DNA of 64,000 nt from Paraburkholderia dioscoreae (GTDB lineage Bacteria > Pseudomonadota > Gammaproteobacteria > Burkholderiales > Burkholderiaceae), in the NCBI RefSeq assembly GCF_902459535.1, contig NZ_LR699554.1, positions 3,100,001-3,164,000 on the forward strand. Reading direction: 5' to 3'. Under the pieces are notes generated by a model. That model worked only from the letters and a program-made list of their open reading frames with translations. It did not search any database and was not told where the DNA came from. Position 1 is the first letter of the stretch, and each line of letters opens with the position of its first letter. Shown piece by piece: positions 35,064 through 45,571 of this stretch. Made by a program: the position numbers and the translations under genes.

Positions 35064-36755
35064 TTATCTGCGCCGCGTCTTCTTCAGTTCGATGGTTTCG
35101 AACAGTTCATAGTTCTGGGTCGGTGTTTGATCTGCACCGGGCGCGTGATAGTAGTTCATCGTAATCGTGGTCTCGCCACCCGGGTGCCCCGGATCATGAT
35201 CGAACACGGCGATGCCATAACCGGTGCCGGTATCGCGTTGCGCCGACCAGATCGCATCCTCCACGGCGTCCGCACCCGCGCGCACGAAAGTCCCTGCCGC
35301 CGTACCGGCAACCGGGCGGTTGGGCCGCGTGAAAATACGCGCTTGCGGCAGCCCTGTACCGGCATCCACGCCATAGACATCAAGCGGCGCGCTCGTGCCG
35401 CCGCCGCCGAGAATCAGGTGAATCGTGCCGCGGCTCGTGTCGAACGTCGACGCGCCCGAAGACATCGCCGACATCACCGGTTTCGGCTGCAACGTATCCA
35501 CCGGACGACCCGTCGCGATGTCGGTGCCCTTGTTGTGATTGCAGCCACGCACGGGGTAACTGCGCTCATAGTCGTGATCGTGACCGCACAGCACGAGGTC
35601 CACACCGTAGCGGTCGAACAGCGGCAACCAGGCCTCGCGAATTCCTTTGTCGGAACCGTTGCCGGTCTTCGATGAACTGAGCGCGTCCTGATGCATCTGA
35701 ACCACGATCCAGTCGACCTCGTCGTCTTCGGCCGCGCGGTGCAATGTCTTCTCGAGCCAACGTGTCTGCTCGCCGGCGCTATATCCGCGCACATAGAGCG
35801 ACGTGCCGGGCTGAATGGGCGGATTGCCCGTGCTGGCAACCGGCACCAGCGCATCCGGGCCGGCGACGAAGGCCGCCGCGTCCTGATAGACCACGTCGTC
35901 TGCATCGAGCGAAACGAAGAGCACGGAGCTCACGCGAAAGCTGTACCAGCGGCCCTGAAAGCGCGTGTGATTGTCCGGCAGCGTATAGCGCGCGAGATAT
36001 GAGGCAAGCCCTTGCTCACCGTTATTGAACTCGAGCTCGTGGTTGCCCGGACACGGCATCCACGGCCGGTTCGACGCCGACGTCTGGCAGTTGTTGCCGA
36101 AGTCGCGCCATACGTCCGGCTGCTGCGCGGGATTCAGATTGGCGTAGCAAAGGTCGCCATTGAGCAGGTGGAACAGCGGCTGAAAGCGCTCGACCGCCTG
36201 CACCGCGAAGCGGCTTTGCGGCGACGACAGCACCCAGCCCGTGTTAGGCGTCGCGAGATCGCCATAGCTCGTCCAGCGAAACGGCGCGCGTCCGCGCGGC
36301 GCCGTGCGGAAGCTCGCCGTAAAAGGCTGCGCCGCATTGCTGTCGTTCTCCGCACTCACCTGGTATTCGTAGCTTGTATCGGGCTTCAGATCACGCAGAC
36401 GCGCGTGATAGGTGAACACGACTTCGCCGTTGAGGCCGTCCGTGTACGTGGACTGGATGCCATGCACCGTATGCTTCGCCGCACTCGCCCCGCCGAAGCG
36501 TACCTGTGGGTTCACCGCAGGTGCAAGCGACGCCCACGACACCGTGACCTCGCTGGTCGGATCGCTGCCCCATGTCAGGTGAATCTGTTCCGGTGTGCCG
36601 TCGGGCGCGCTGTTCGCCGCGCGCGCCGCCGATGAAAGCGTGCCCGCCGCCGTAGCGAGACTGGACGCGCCGGCCAGCTTCAGGAACCCACGTCGCGAGA
36701 CGATGGAAGCGCCCTGCTCGGCCGGCGAAGCCTTAGCGATTTTTCTGTTCGACAT
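35064..36755 (-). CDS. Tat-exported purple-acid-phosphatase-like metallophosphoesterase
   Basis: A 563-residue protein. A twin-arginine signal (SRRGFLKLAGASSLATAAG) lies near residues 20-38. Next comes a fibronectin-like N-terminal domain (IHLTWGSDPTSEVTVSWAS) and a calcineurin-type domain with its metal motifs: YGDLATP, NGDLCYAN, PGNHELEFNN, VQMHQD and CGHDHDYERSYP. It would hydrolyse phosphomonoesters in the periplasm or outside the cell. The ATG at 36755 begins the Tat leader. A direct repeat resembling a Pho box lies 66-82 bp upstream, but its spacing is off by one. Confidence 0.88.
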   Translation of the reverse strand: MSNRKIAKASPAEQGASIVSRRGFLKLAGASSLATAAGTLSSAARAANSAPDGTPEQIHLTWGSDPTSEVTVSWASLAPAVNPQVRFGGASAAKHTVHGIQSTYTDGLNGEVVFTYHARLRDLKPDTSYEYQVSAENDSNAAQPFTASFRTAPRGRAPFRWTSYGDLATPNTGWVLSSPQSRFAVQAVERFQPLFHLLNGDLCYANLNPAQQPDVWRDFGNNCQTSASNRPWMPCPGNHELEFNNGEQGLASYLARYTLPDNHTRFQGRWYSFRVSSVLFVSLDADDVVYQDAAAFVAGPDALVPVASTGNPPIQPGTSLYVRGYSAGEQTRWLEKTLHRAAEDDEVDWIVVQMHQDALSSSKTGNGSDKGIREAWLPLFDRYGVDLVLCGHDHDYERSYPVRGCNHNKGTDIATGRPVDTLQPKPVMSAMSSGASTFDTSRGTIHLILGGGGTSAPLDVYGVDAGTGLPQARIFTRPNRPVAGTAAGTFVRAGADAVEDAIWSAQRDTGTGYGIAVFDHDPGHPGGETTITMNYYHAPGADQTPTQNYELFETIELKKTRRR

Positions 36756-37207
36756 GTCTGTGTTTTTTGTGCGGAGGTGGAAGGACGCGGACCTGTGAGC
36801 CTCGCGACGAGTCATCCTAGTCGACAGGTTATGACACTCGGATGAAAGCACCGAAAGCGGACAATCTAACCCACCCATTCCGCATTGAAACATTGAAAAT
36901 CAGGCGGCTAACAGCTTGGTAGACCGATATATACCTCGACTGAAAGACGGACGGCGCGACTCTAAAAAAACATCCGCCCAGAAGTCGAGTTTTTAGTGTG
37001 AGGTCTAAATAAACGGCACTAGCAGGAATAGTTTCCCAATGGCATCCGCCGCAACCTTCTTACGCGACTAGACAATTGATTTGCAGACACGCGCGAACGC
37101 TAACTCGAACGGCGCAACCTGGAATTTGGCGGCACTCGGCAAAGCGCGCCGAAGAGAAGCCGGCGCATGCATCCATTGCGGATCATGCGCCGGCAACAAA
37201 CCTGCGC
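36756..37207. other. intergenic region upstream of the phosphoesterase
   Basis: A 452-bp stretch with no supported gene. It carries the phosphoesterase promoter near 36800-36900, including GACAGGTTATGACA at 36823-36836, and is AT-richer around 36890-37010. Nothing else recognised. Confidence 0.4.
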
Positions 37208-37432
37208 TCAGGTCTGCGGATTCATGTCGTCGGTGGGCTGGGCGTTGTCGGCAACGTCCTGCTTATCGTCGTCCTTCTTTTCCAACATTGATTCCAGCTT
37301 ACCGGCACCTTCGAAACCAGCAACAGCGGCGATGCCTTTTGTAAGCAAACCCGCCTCGGGATCCACTTTTTCTGCTGCTTCAACGGCGGCGATCGCCCCC
37401 GCAATCTTTCCTGCTTCGTCCAAGAGTCCCAT
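37208..37432 (-). CDS. small hypothetical protein
   Basis: A 74-residue protein starting MGLLDEAGKIAGAIAAVEAAEKVDP, with an alanine-rich N-terminal helix and a highly charged C-terminus (KLESMLEKKDDDKQDVADN). It has the look of small stress-associated proteins with an amphipathic helix. GAGGAGAG lies upstream of the ATG. No family recognised. Confidence 0.6.
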   Translation of the reverse strand: MGLLDEAGKIAGAIAAVEAAEKVDPEAGLLTKGIAAVAGFEGAGKLESMLEKKDDDKQDVADNAQPTDDMNPQT

Positions 37433-37570
37433 CTCGCTCTCCTCGAGAAAAAGTGAGCTTCCATCCTCTCATGAACTTGACACCTTGTCGTCAAATGTAA
37501 AATGGACAATGACGTTTCGCTGACGCCGCGTAGAGGCGCCACAGACCTTCAAGTCTGGCAGGCGTGACAG

Positions 37571-37990
37571 CTAGCGCCCCGGCGGCTGCGGATTATTCGC
37601 CGGATTGGTATCGAATCTGGAAACGCGCTGTATTCCATCTTCGCTGACCAGTTCAAATAGTTCGTTCTCCATTGTATCCGCAACGTCCTTGCCGTAAACT
37701 TCGCTGCCGTTTACGTAGACAGTAAACGACCGCAAGTACCTGGCTTTCTTCTCGGGGTTCTCGATTGTCTCGCGGGTCCATTGATAAAGCGGATAGTTCT
37801 GCGTGCCCTGCCGTTGCGCTTCGCTCACATAGTCGGCGAAGGCATCGAACTGACATTTCAATGTCGCGTCGTGTCGGCGCAGCACCTCCCAAAGCGCGCC
37901 ACGCGGCGCGCACGCCGGGTCAGCGCGTAAAACGTCGGCCAGTTCCGGCGAGACGGTAATCCGTAGTTGGAATTGCAAGGTCGGTTCCAT
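37571..37990 (-). CDS. hypothetical protein
   Basis: A 139-residue soluble protein (MEPTLQFQLRITVSPELADVLRADPACAPRG at the start; a central YPLYQWTRETIENPEKKARYLRSFTVYVNG; a proline/asparagine-rich tail). It sits 30 bp after the GGDEF/EAL gene on the same strand and is probably co-transcribed with it. No known domain seen. Confidence 0.6.
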   Translation of the reverse strand: MEPTLQFQLRITVSPELADVLRADPACAPRGALWEVLRRHDATLKCQFDAFADYVSEAQRQGTQNYPLYQWTRETIENPEKKARYLRSFTVYVNGSEVYGKDVADTMENELFELVSEDGIQRVSRFDTNPANNPQPPGR

Positions 37991-38020
37991 ATCGGCCTCC
38001 GTGCCGGAATTGATGAGCGC

Positions 38021-39952
38021 TCATTCCTTCGCGGAATGCGCGGCAGCCTTTTCATCGATCTGCGCAATCTCGTGCCCCTGCACCGGCCTGCCAAGCAGAA
38101 AACCCTGAGCATGCGTGCATCCGCATACGCGCACGAAATCCAGTTGCTCCTGCGTCTCGATGCCCTCCGCCGTAGTCGGCATGCCGATTTCCCGCGCCAA
38201 CGCCACGATCCCACGTACCACCGCAGCGGATTCCCGCCGATGCACGGACTCCTTGACGAATGAGCTGTCTATCTTGAGCTGGTCGAATGAAAAACGCACG
38301 AGGGTCGACATGGTCGAAAAACCGGTGCCGAAATCGTCGAGCGCGAGACCAATACCCAATGCTCGCAGCCTCGCGACGTTGCGCCGGGTCACGACATCGT
38401 CATTCAACAACACGGTTTCCGTGACCTCGATGTTCAGGCGCTGCGGCGGCAGTCTGGTCTTGCGCAGAATCCCCGCGACGGCCGAAGCAAACGACTCCTC
38501 CCTCAATTGCACCGGCGATACGTTGACGGCGACGGTGACCTTGTCGCGCCAGGTCACCGCTTCCTTGCACGACTGCAGCAAAGCCCATTGTCCCAAAGCC
38601 AGAATGAGGCCCGTGCGTTCGGCAGTAGGAATGAATGAGGATGGCGGCAACTCGCCGCGGGTCGGGTGGGTCCAGCGTATCAGCGCCTCACGGCCGCACA
38701 CCGCGCCGCTGCTGAGATCGACAATGGGCTGGTACTCCATGCGCAAGCCGCTGAACGAATGCAGCGCGCCTTCCAGATCGCTGCGCAGCAGGCTCAGGCT
38801 TTCATCCGACGCATGCTTCGCGGCATCGAAAATGGTGAACGCGCTCTTGCCGCTGCGTTTCACGGCATATAGCGCGCGATCGGCGCAAATCAGCAACTGC
38901 GGACCGGTTCTCGCGTGGTCCGGATAGAGCGAGACGCCCACGCTCGCACCGATATGCACGAGCGCCTCGCGCAGTGCGAACGGGCGTGCCAGAGTCTTCA
39001 CGATGCGATCCGCCAGAATCCGGACGTCGCGGGCCTGCCCCGCACCGTCGCAAAGCGCCACGAACTCGTCGCCTGCCAAGCGCCCGACGAGGTCGCCGCT
39101 CGGCAACACTTCGCGCAATCGAATAGCCGCTTCCTGAAGAATCTGATCGCCGGCCGCGTGGCCGAGACTGTCGTTGATGGCCTTGAATCCGTCCAGATCG
39201 ATCAGTAAAACAGCGAATGATTGGTCTTTACTAACCGCGCCCATCTCCGTGCGCTCCAGCAGAAGTTCACTGAGACGCGCGCGATTAGGCAAGCCCGTGA
39301 GGCTGTCATGATGGGCGAGACGATGGCTGCTTTCCCGCGCGAGGAGCAACGCGACCGTGTCGCGATTGCTGCGCAGCGCAACCGTAAAGAAACCGGCGGC
39401 GCAGAAAGGGGCCTGAAACAGCAGCACCAGTTTGCCGGAGCCGGGAGAGAGCGCCGCGCCGAGAGCAAGCGGTAAAAGAATAAAAGTAATCTGCAGCATG
39501 ACGAGCCGGGGAGTGCCCGCGTTACGTCCGGCCAATCCGCCGATAACGCCCACTGCACACACGTTGCCGAGCAGAAATAGCGTTTGATCTCCGCTGATAT
39601 TGCAAAGCAGCGCGCCGAACCCGAACAGCACGCTCCAGAACAGGCTCGCGAACAGAAATGCCGAGGTGGGTGTCGGCTGGTTGCTGGCGCTGCGCGAGCA
39701 GCACACCCAGATCAACGCGAGCCGGGCGATCAGCAACGCGATAACTGCGCTACCCCAACCTGCGTAAAGGGGTATGGGATGAAGATAATAAGCCGTTGCG
39801 CAGACGCTGATTTCACAAACCGATGCAAACACGATCGACGAGGTTCGTGTGAACAGGTTGGCCAGCAATATCTGCCGATTGTCTGCGCTCAGACTCTGGG
39901 AGGAAGAGACGACCCACTTGAAAAATGGAGACCCTGGTTCGCTGAAAGCCAT
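38021..39952 (-). CDS. membrane GGDEF/EAL cyclic-di-GMP signalling protein
   Basis: A 643-residue protein. Residues about 30-190 hold five to six transmembrane helices (MASE-like sensor). GGDEF domain about 210-375: SLTGLPNRARL, DLDGFKAINDSLGHAAGD, and the active-site loop RLAGDEF, i.e. AGDEF. The inhibitory RxxD five residues before it is lost (PSGD). EAL domain about 390-635: REALIRW, NIEVTETVLL, DDFGTGFS, QLKIDSSFV and AEGIETQEQL are all intact. Phosphodiesterase activity is therefore likely; cyclase activity is uncertain. Confidence 0.9.
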   Translation of the reverse strand: MAFSEPGSPFFKWVVSSSQSLSADNRQILLANLFTRTSSIVFASVCEISVCATAYYLHPIPLYAGWGSAVIALLIARLALIWVCCSRSASNQPTPTSAFLFASLFWSVLFGFGALLCNISGDQTLFLLGNVCAVGVIGGLAGRNAGTPRLVMLQITFILLPLALGAALSPGSGKLVLLFQAPFCAAGFFTVALRSNRDTVALLLARESSHRLAHHDSLTGLPNRARLSELLLERTEMGAVSKDQSFAVLLIDLDGFKAINDSLGHAAGDQILQEAAIRLREVLPSGDLVGRLAGDEFVALCDGAGQARDVRILADRIVKTLARPFALREALVHIGASVGVSLYPDHARTGPQLLICADRALYAVKRSGKSAFTIFDAAKHASDESLSLLRSDLEGALHSFSGLRMEYQPIVDLSSGAVCGREALIRWTHPTRGELPPSSFIPTAERTGLILALGQWALLQSCKEAVTWRDKVTVAVNVSPVQLREESFASAVAGILRKTRLPPQRLNIEVTETVLLNDDVVTRRNVARLRALGIGLALDDFGTGFSTMSTLVRFSFDQLKIDSSFVKESVHRRESAAVVRGIVALAREIGMPTTAEGIETQEQLDFVRVCGCTHAQGFLLGRPVQGHEIAQIDEKAAAHSAKE

Positions 39953-40108
39953 GACCTACGCATTTTTAGTGGTGGATGGATCAAAAACGGCGAGCGTTGC
40001 AAGTATTACGTAAAACATAAAGTAGCAGGTTTATTCGACTGAGGAAATGCCCGGTTCATCGGGAAGAAGAAAAAATTACGGATCGGCGCGGGTGGTTGGC
40101 TTTGCGGC

Positions 40109-41047
40109 TCACCGCGCACCGCGCGGCTTGCGCTTTGCCCTCGCGTGTTCACGGTGTGCGTCGGCCCGTTCGTGGATCATGTCGATGAGCGCTCGCAACC
40201 CGGCAGGCACGTGACGACGGCCGGGATAGTACAAACACAGACCGTCCAGCGGCGGCGTCCAATCCTCCAGCACGCGCACCAGCGTGCCCGCCTCCAGATC
40301 GGCGGCGACATTCCATTCGGTCAGATAGGTCACGCCGAGGCCGGCGCGCGCCGCTTCCAGCATCAGGTTCGGCTCGTCGAGCGTCAGCGCGCCTTTTCCG
40401 TCGATTCGGATCGTCTCGCCGCGGCGCTGAAACTCCCATTGATAGATCGCGCCGCTCGGCATGCGCGTGCGAATACAACGGTGCGCCAGCAGATCGGCGG
40501 GCGTGCGCGGCGCTTTGTGCTGCGCGAAATAAGCGGGACTACCGACAACGGCGAAGCGTTGCTGGTCGCCGAACGGCACCGCAATCATGTCCTGCGGCAC
40601 CGTTTCGGCCAGACGGATACCCGCATCGAAACCTTCCACGACGATGTCGATCAGCCTGCCCTCGGTCACCAGATCGATCTTCATGTCGGGATAACGCTGC
40701 AAGAACGCGATGAAGACCGGCATTGCCTGCCTTGCCGCACCCACCGACGTGTTGATGCGCAACGTGCCCGACAGCGTGTCGCGAAAGCTGCCGGCCTGTT
40801 CGATCGCGACGCGGATCGTAGATATCGCGGGCGCGACGCTGTCGACGAACTGCGCGCCCGCCTCCGACAGCGAGACGCTGCGCGTGGTGCGATTGAAAAG
40901 CCGTACGCCGATACGCGCTTCGAGCGCCGCCACCGCGTGACTGAGCGCGGACGTCGACACATCCAGTTCAGTGGCGGCCGCCCGAAAGCTGCGATGACGC
41001 GCGACGGCCAGCACAGCCTCCAGTTCGCCCAAACCCGATGTTTTCAT
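40109..41047 (-). CDS. LysR family transcriptional regulator
   Basis: A 312-residue regulator. The N-terminal winged helix ([58 protein letters not shown]) covers about residues 5-64, followed by the substrate-binding domain ([39 protein letters not shown]). It is divergent from the aldehyde dehydrogenase gene with a 98-bp gap, and so is probably its regulator. The C-terminus is basic. Confidence 0.9.
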   Translation of the reverse strand: MKTSGLGELEAVLAVARHRSFRAAATELDVSTSALSHAVAALEARIGVRLFNRTTRSVSLSEAGAQFVDSVAPAISTIRVAIEQAGSFRDTLSGTLRINTSVGAARQAMPVFIAFLQRYPDMKIDLVTEGRLIDIVVEGFDAGIRLAETVPQDMIAVPFGDQQRFAVVGSPAYFAQHKAPRTPADLLAHRCIRTRMPSGAIYQWEFQRRGETIRIDGKGALTLDEPNLMLEAARAGLGVTYLTEWNVAADLEAGTLVRVLEDWTPPLDGLCLYYPGRRHVPAGLRALIDMIHERADAHREHARAKRKPRGAR

Positions 41048-41145
41048 TGTCCTGGATTGCTCAATGCGATGTGCTTGATTGTACGGCTAGTCAACTCAAT
41101 GGCACAGGTCTATCGTGATTCGTTCAGAGCCTTCATGGAGCAATC

Positions 41146-42585
41146 ATGCAATTCATCGACAAGATCTATATCGACGGCGCGTTCGTCACGCCGCACGGCA
41201 GCGAAATGTTCGATCTCTTCAATCCGGCGACAGAACAGGTGATCGGCCAGGTTCGCCTTGCCGACGAACAGGACGCCCGCGACGCCATCGCCGCCGCAAA
41301 ACGCGCGTTTCCCGCCTTTTCCCGCACCGGCAAGGGTGAGCGCATCGACATGCTGAAGCAGATGCATGAAGCCGTCGTGGCAAGAGAAGACGAGCTTTAC
41401 GAAGCGATCACCGACGAATATGGCGCACCGGTATCGCGCGGCCGCTGGATGGCGCAGCATGCCAGCAGCGTCCTGCTCGAAGCGGCGAAGGTATTGCAGG
41501 ACTATGCATTCACGCGCCGCGCGGGCAGCGCCGAAGTCGTGATGCAACCTCTGGGCGTCGCCGGTTTGATCACGCCGTGGAATAGCGACGCGGGCTTCAT
41601 TTGCGGCAAGCTCGCCGCCGCTCTGGCAGCGGGCTGCACGGCCGTCGTCAAGCCGAGCGAGATGAGCGCGATCCAGACGCGCATCGTGACCGAGGCGCTT
41701 CATGAAGCGGGCTTGCCTGCCGGCGTGTTCAACATCGTGACGGGGCGCGGCGACACCGTGGGCGCCGAAATCAGTTCGCATCCCGATGTCGCCAAGCTGT
41801 CGTTCACCGGCTCCACGGCCGTCGGCAAGACGATCTTGCGCGCGGCGTCCGAAACGTTGAAGCGCGTGACGCTCGAACTCGGCGGCAAGTCGCCAGTGAT
41901 CGTGCTCGACGATGCGAACTTCGATCAAGCTGTGCCTCTCGCCATTCAGGCCGGCTTGATGAACAGCGGGCAGGCGTGTATCGCAGGCACCCGCATTCTG
42001 GTGTCGCGGCATCGGCTCGCGGAGTTCGAAGCGCGCGTGCAGGAAGAAGTCGCGCACATCCAGGCCGGCGATCCGCGCGACCCGAAAACCACCGTCGGCC
42101 CGATGGTCAGCCAGAAACAGTGGGAGCGCGTGCAGCGCTATATCCGCATCGGCATCGACGAAGGCGCGCGTCTGATCGTGGGCGGCCCGGGGCGGCCGGA
42201 TGGTGTGGACGCCGGCTGGTTCGTGCGCCCGACCGTTTTCAGCGATGTCACGAACGACATGACGATTGCGCGTGAAGAGATTTTCGGCCCCGTGCTGTCG
42301 ATCATCGGCTATCGCGACACCGAAGAGGCCATTGCTATCGCCAACGACACGAGCTATGGCTTGCAGGCTTATGTTTTGTCGCGTGACAACGAGCGAGCGC
42401 ATGAGGTTGCGTCGAAGATCGAAGCGGGACGCGTACTTGTCAACACGCTGGCCCATGAGCCGGCCGCGCCGTTCGGCGGCTTCAAGCAATCCGGCATTGG
42501 GCGTGAATACGGCACGTTCGGGCTCGAAGCGTTTCTCGAACCCAAGTCGGTGCTTGGCGTTTTCCGACACCCGGCGGCGGACTGA
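41146..42585 (+). CDS. aldehyde dehydrogenase family protein
   Basis: A 479-residue NAD(P)-dependent enzyme. It has the cofactor region PWNSDAGFICGKLAAALAAGCTAVVKPSE, catalytic Glu in ELGGKSP, nucleophilic Cys in MNSGQACIAGTRILV and the C-terminal EEIFGPVLSIIGY and GGFKQSGIGREYG motifs. Full length. It oxidises an aldehyde to the acid; the substrate is not evident. The LysR gene diverges immediately upstream. ATGGAG overlaps the Shine-Dalgarno position. Confidence 0.92.
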   Translation: MQFIDKIYIDGAFVTPHGSEMFDLFNPATEQVIGQVRLADEQDARDAIAAAKRAFPAFSRTGKGERIDMLKQMHEAVVAREDELYEAITDEYGAPVSRGRWMAQHASSVLLEAAKVLQDYAFTRRAGSAEVVMQPLGVAGLITPWNSDAGFICGKLAAALAAGCTAVVKPSEMSAIQTRIVTEALHEAGLPAGVFNIVTGRGDTVGAEISSHPDVAKLSFTGSTAVGKTILRAASETLKRVTLELGGKSPVIVLDDANFDQAVPLAIQAGLMNSGQACIAGTRILVSRHRLAEFEARVQEEVAHIQAGDPRDPKTTVGPMVSQKQWERVQRYIRIGIDEGARLIVGGPGRPDGVDAGWFVRPTVFSDVTNDMTIAREEIFGPVLSIIGYRDTEEAIAIANDTSYGLQAYVLSRDNERAHEVASKIEAGRVLVNTLAHEPAAPFGGFKQSGIGREYGTFGLEAFLEPKSVLGVFRHPAAD

Positions 42586-42753
42586 TCGCCTCGAGCTCGT
42601 GGCAAAACTCTGCGTTGCGTGAGTTTCCAAACACCGGCGGTATCGTGCAAGACATTCTGCATGAGTCGAGTATCGATGTACGATGCCGTATAGTGGATGC
42701 ACCGCTGATCTCCAGCGGCCTGCCCGCACATTGGCGCGATGGGGGACCACAAG

Positions 42754-43092
42754 ATGACCGTTGCAAATACATCGATGAACGGGTCTCACGAACCCGTGCC
42801 GGAGTCGCTGCAGACCTTGGTCGAATATCTCGAACTATCGCTCGACAAGGCGGCGAGCGTGGTGATGACGCGTCATACGGCCGACGCCTGTACCGTCTAC
42901 CTGGGCGATCCGGCCGGCCTGCTCGAGGAAATGAAGAGGCTCGGCACGATTGCCATCCCGCTCGCCAATGAGATGCTGGAACTGACCCGCTCCGGCGTCA
43001 ATGAGATGGAGATCGGCGGCCAGGCCTACCGCTTCGTTCGCACTTTCACGCAGGTCGAAAACGCCGCAGCAGTCGTTTTCTCCGCGACCTAG
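42754..43092 (+). CDS. hypothetical protein
   Basis: A 112-residue protein starting MTVANTSMNGSHEPVPESLQ, with helices around residues 20-40 (LQTLVEYLELSLDKAASVVM) and a beta-rich end (EIGGQAYRFVRTFTQVENAAAVVFSAT). GGGGGAC lies about 9 bases upstream of ATG 42754; an in-frame start five codons earlier is less well placed. Unknown family. It precedes the trpS attenuator by 80 bp. Confidence 0.6.
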   Translation: MTVANTSMNGSHEPVPESLQTLVEYLELSLDKAASVVMTRHTADACTVYLGDPAGLLEEMKRLGTIAIPLANEMLELTRSGVNEMEIGGQAYRFVRTFTQVENAAAVVFSAT

Positions 43093-43135
43093 GAGCAGCG
43101 CGAGGCGCCGGCCAACAATGCTGTCCGGCGCGCCG

Positions 43136-43166
43136 TTGACGGCACGGCGATCCGCCGCGTTATACT
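43136..43166 (+). promoter_or_regulatory. candidate promoter of the trpS leader
   Basis: TTGACG (43136-43141) and TATACT (43161-43166), each 5/6 to consensus, are separated by 19 bp, slightly long. Initiation about seven bases after the -10 would fall at 43172-43174, on the leader peptide's start codon itself. Confidence 0.45.
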
Positions 43167-43172
43167 CTCTGA

Positions 43173-43210
43173 ATGAATACGAAACCGATCACGCTGAATT
43201 GTTGGTGGCG

Positions 43211-43217
<7 letters not shown>
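43173..43217 (+). CDS. trp leader peptide of the trpS attenuator
   Basis: A 14-codon frame encodes MNTKPITLNCWWRA and stops TGA at 43215-43217. Two consecutive TGG tryptophan codons (43203-43208) lie four codons before the stop, the classical control-codon position. No Shine-Dalgarno is present (TATACTCTCTGA precedes the ATG). The likely transcription start coincides with the ATG, so the leader may be translated from a leaderless 5' end, as known for the rhizobial trpL. It is followed after 3 bases by the antiterminator/terminator structures and, 113 bp on, by trpS. Confidence 0.75.
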
Positions 43218-44359
<1,142 letters not shown>

Positions 44360-44376
44360 GCGAAGCGCGGCGGCGG

Positions 44377-44405
44377 GGCGGGCACCGTATAGCCGGGAGC
44401 CCGCC
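44377..44405. terminator. hairpin between convergent trpS and the following gene
   Basis: GGCGGGC (44377-44383) pairs with GCCCGCC (44399-44405) across a 15-nt loop in the 54-bp gap between convergent genes. No long T-run follows, so it is a weak bidirectional terminator at best. Confidence 0.35.
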
Positions 44406-44413
44406 TTGCCGGT

Positions 44414-44725
44414 CTACGGTTTGCCTTTCAGGGTGAACGGAGCCAGCAGGGACTGGACATCGACCCGCTGCCCCTGAAGCAGAAGCAATCTGGCATGAAG
44501 CACCGTGTTTTCGAGCACAAGCTTGGCGGTGCTCAGCAGATACAGCGCGTGGATGTCGGATACCGACAGATTGCCGGATTCAACCTGGTGGTGGCGCTCG
44601 ACGAGAGAGGTCATCACAAGACGCCGGAGTTCCTGCTCTCCGAAAGGGAGGTCGGCGTAGTCGATCGGGTCGTCGGCTTCGACTTCTCTCAGCATGTCAA
44701 CAAGCGCTTCTGTGCTCACTTCCAT
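44414..44725 (-). CDS. hypothetical protein
   Basis: A 103-residue, mostly helical protein starting MEVSTEALVDMLREVEADDPIDYADLPFGEQELRRLV, with a C-terminal hydrophobic helix (LLLLQGQRVDVQSLLAPF). The ATG at 44725 follows GGGAG; an in-frame codon 14 positions upstream lacks a site. No recognised domain. It converges with trpS. Confidence 0.6.
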   Translation of the reverse strand: MEVSTEALVDMLREVEADDPIDYADLPFGEQELRRLVMTSLVERHHQVESGNLSVSDIHALYLLSTAKLVLENTVLHARLLLLQGQRVDVQSLLAPFTLKGKP

Positions 44726-44841
44726 GTTTCGGCTCCCACGTTGTCGGTCAGGAACAGCATCCGCCAAACTACGTCCAACACGCTCAGACTACCGGGTCTA
44801 ATTGTGAGAGTCCAGCGCGAGGGGTTACGTTATGCGTGCGA

Positions 44842-45486
44842 TCACTTATGGCCCAGCTTGTCCGCCGTCTGGAGTGCCGCAACGATCGTGTCATAGACGT
44901 GCCTACGGGTTTCGGGATCCGGCGCGCGCAATGCGAATGACGGATGATAGGTCGCCACGACCAGATGCTCGCCGTGCCCGATCGTTTTGCCGAGCGAGTC
45001 CTGTAAGCGCGCGTGCGAATCGTCCAGTACCGCTTTTAACGCCGTGGCGCCCAAAGCAACGATCACGCGTGCCCCTACCGCGCGCAGTTCCTGTTCAAGC
45101 CAGTATCCGCATGCCTCGATCTCTCGCTGCCCCGGCGTTTTGTGCATGCGGCGCTTGCCGCGCGGCGTCCATTTGAAATGCTTGACCGCATTCGTGACAT
45201 AGACGTCTTTACGCTTCAGTCCGGCCTCTTCGAGCGCTTTGTCCAGCAATGCGCCGGCCGGTCCGACGAAAGGCCTGCCCTGCAGATCTTCGGCGTCCCC
45301 CGGCTGCTCGCCGACCAGCATGATCGACGCGCGCTGCGGTCCTTCGCCGGGCACTGCCTGCGTCGCGTTACGCCATAACGCGCAGCGGCGGCATTCGTCC
45401 AAGCTCGACGGTTGCTGGTCACGCTCGACATCCGGATCGGATCGGGCGCTGCTGCGCGAATGTCTGGTCTGCTTGTCGTCGGCCAT
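44842..45486 (-). CDS. UdgX family uracil-DNA glycosylase
   Basis: A 214-residue DNA-repair protein. Motif A GEQPGDAEDLQGRPFVGPAG lies near residues 60-80. The UdgX-specific loop KRRMH follows in NAVKHFKWTPRGKRRMHKTPG, and the final motif is YHPSFALR. In characterised UdgX the His of KRRIH forms a covalent bond with the deoxyribose after uracil removal; here the Ile is Met but the His is retained. A family 4-like Fe-S cluster is expected from the CRRCALW cysteines and others. I use the ATG at 45486, behind GGAG. Monocistronic. Confidence 0.88.
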   Translation of the reverse strand: MADDKQTRHSRSSARSDPDVERDQQPSSLDECRRCALWRNATQAVPGEGPQRASIMLVGEQPGDAEDLQGRPFVGPAGALLDKALEEAGLKRKDVYVTNAVKHFKWTPRGKRRMHKTPGQREIEACGYWLEQELRAVGARVIVALGATALKAVLDDSHARLQDSLGKTIGHGEHLVVATYHPSFALRAPDPETRRHVYDTIVAALQTADKLGHK

Positions 45487-45571
45487 AGTCGGCAATCTCC
45501 GCCTGCATCGCCAGCAAGGCGCGGACCCGGCCGGTCAATCCACTGCGCTTTGCGCCGTGCACATTCGCGCG

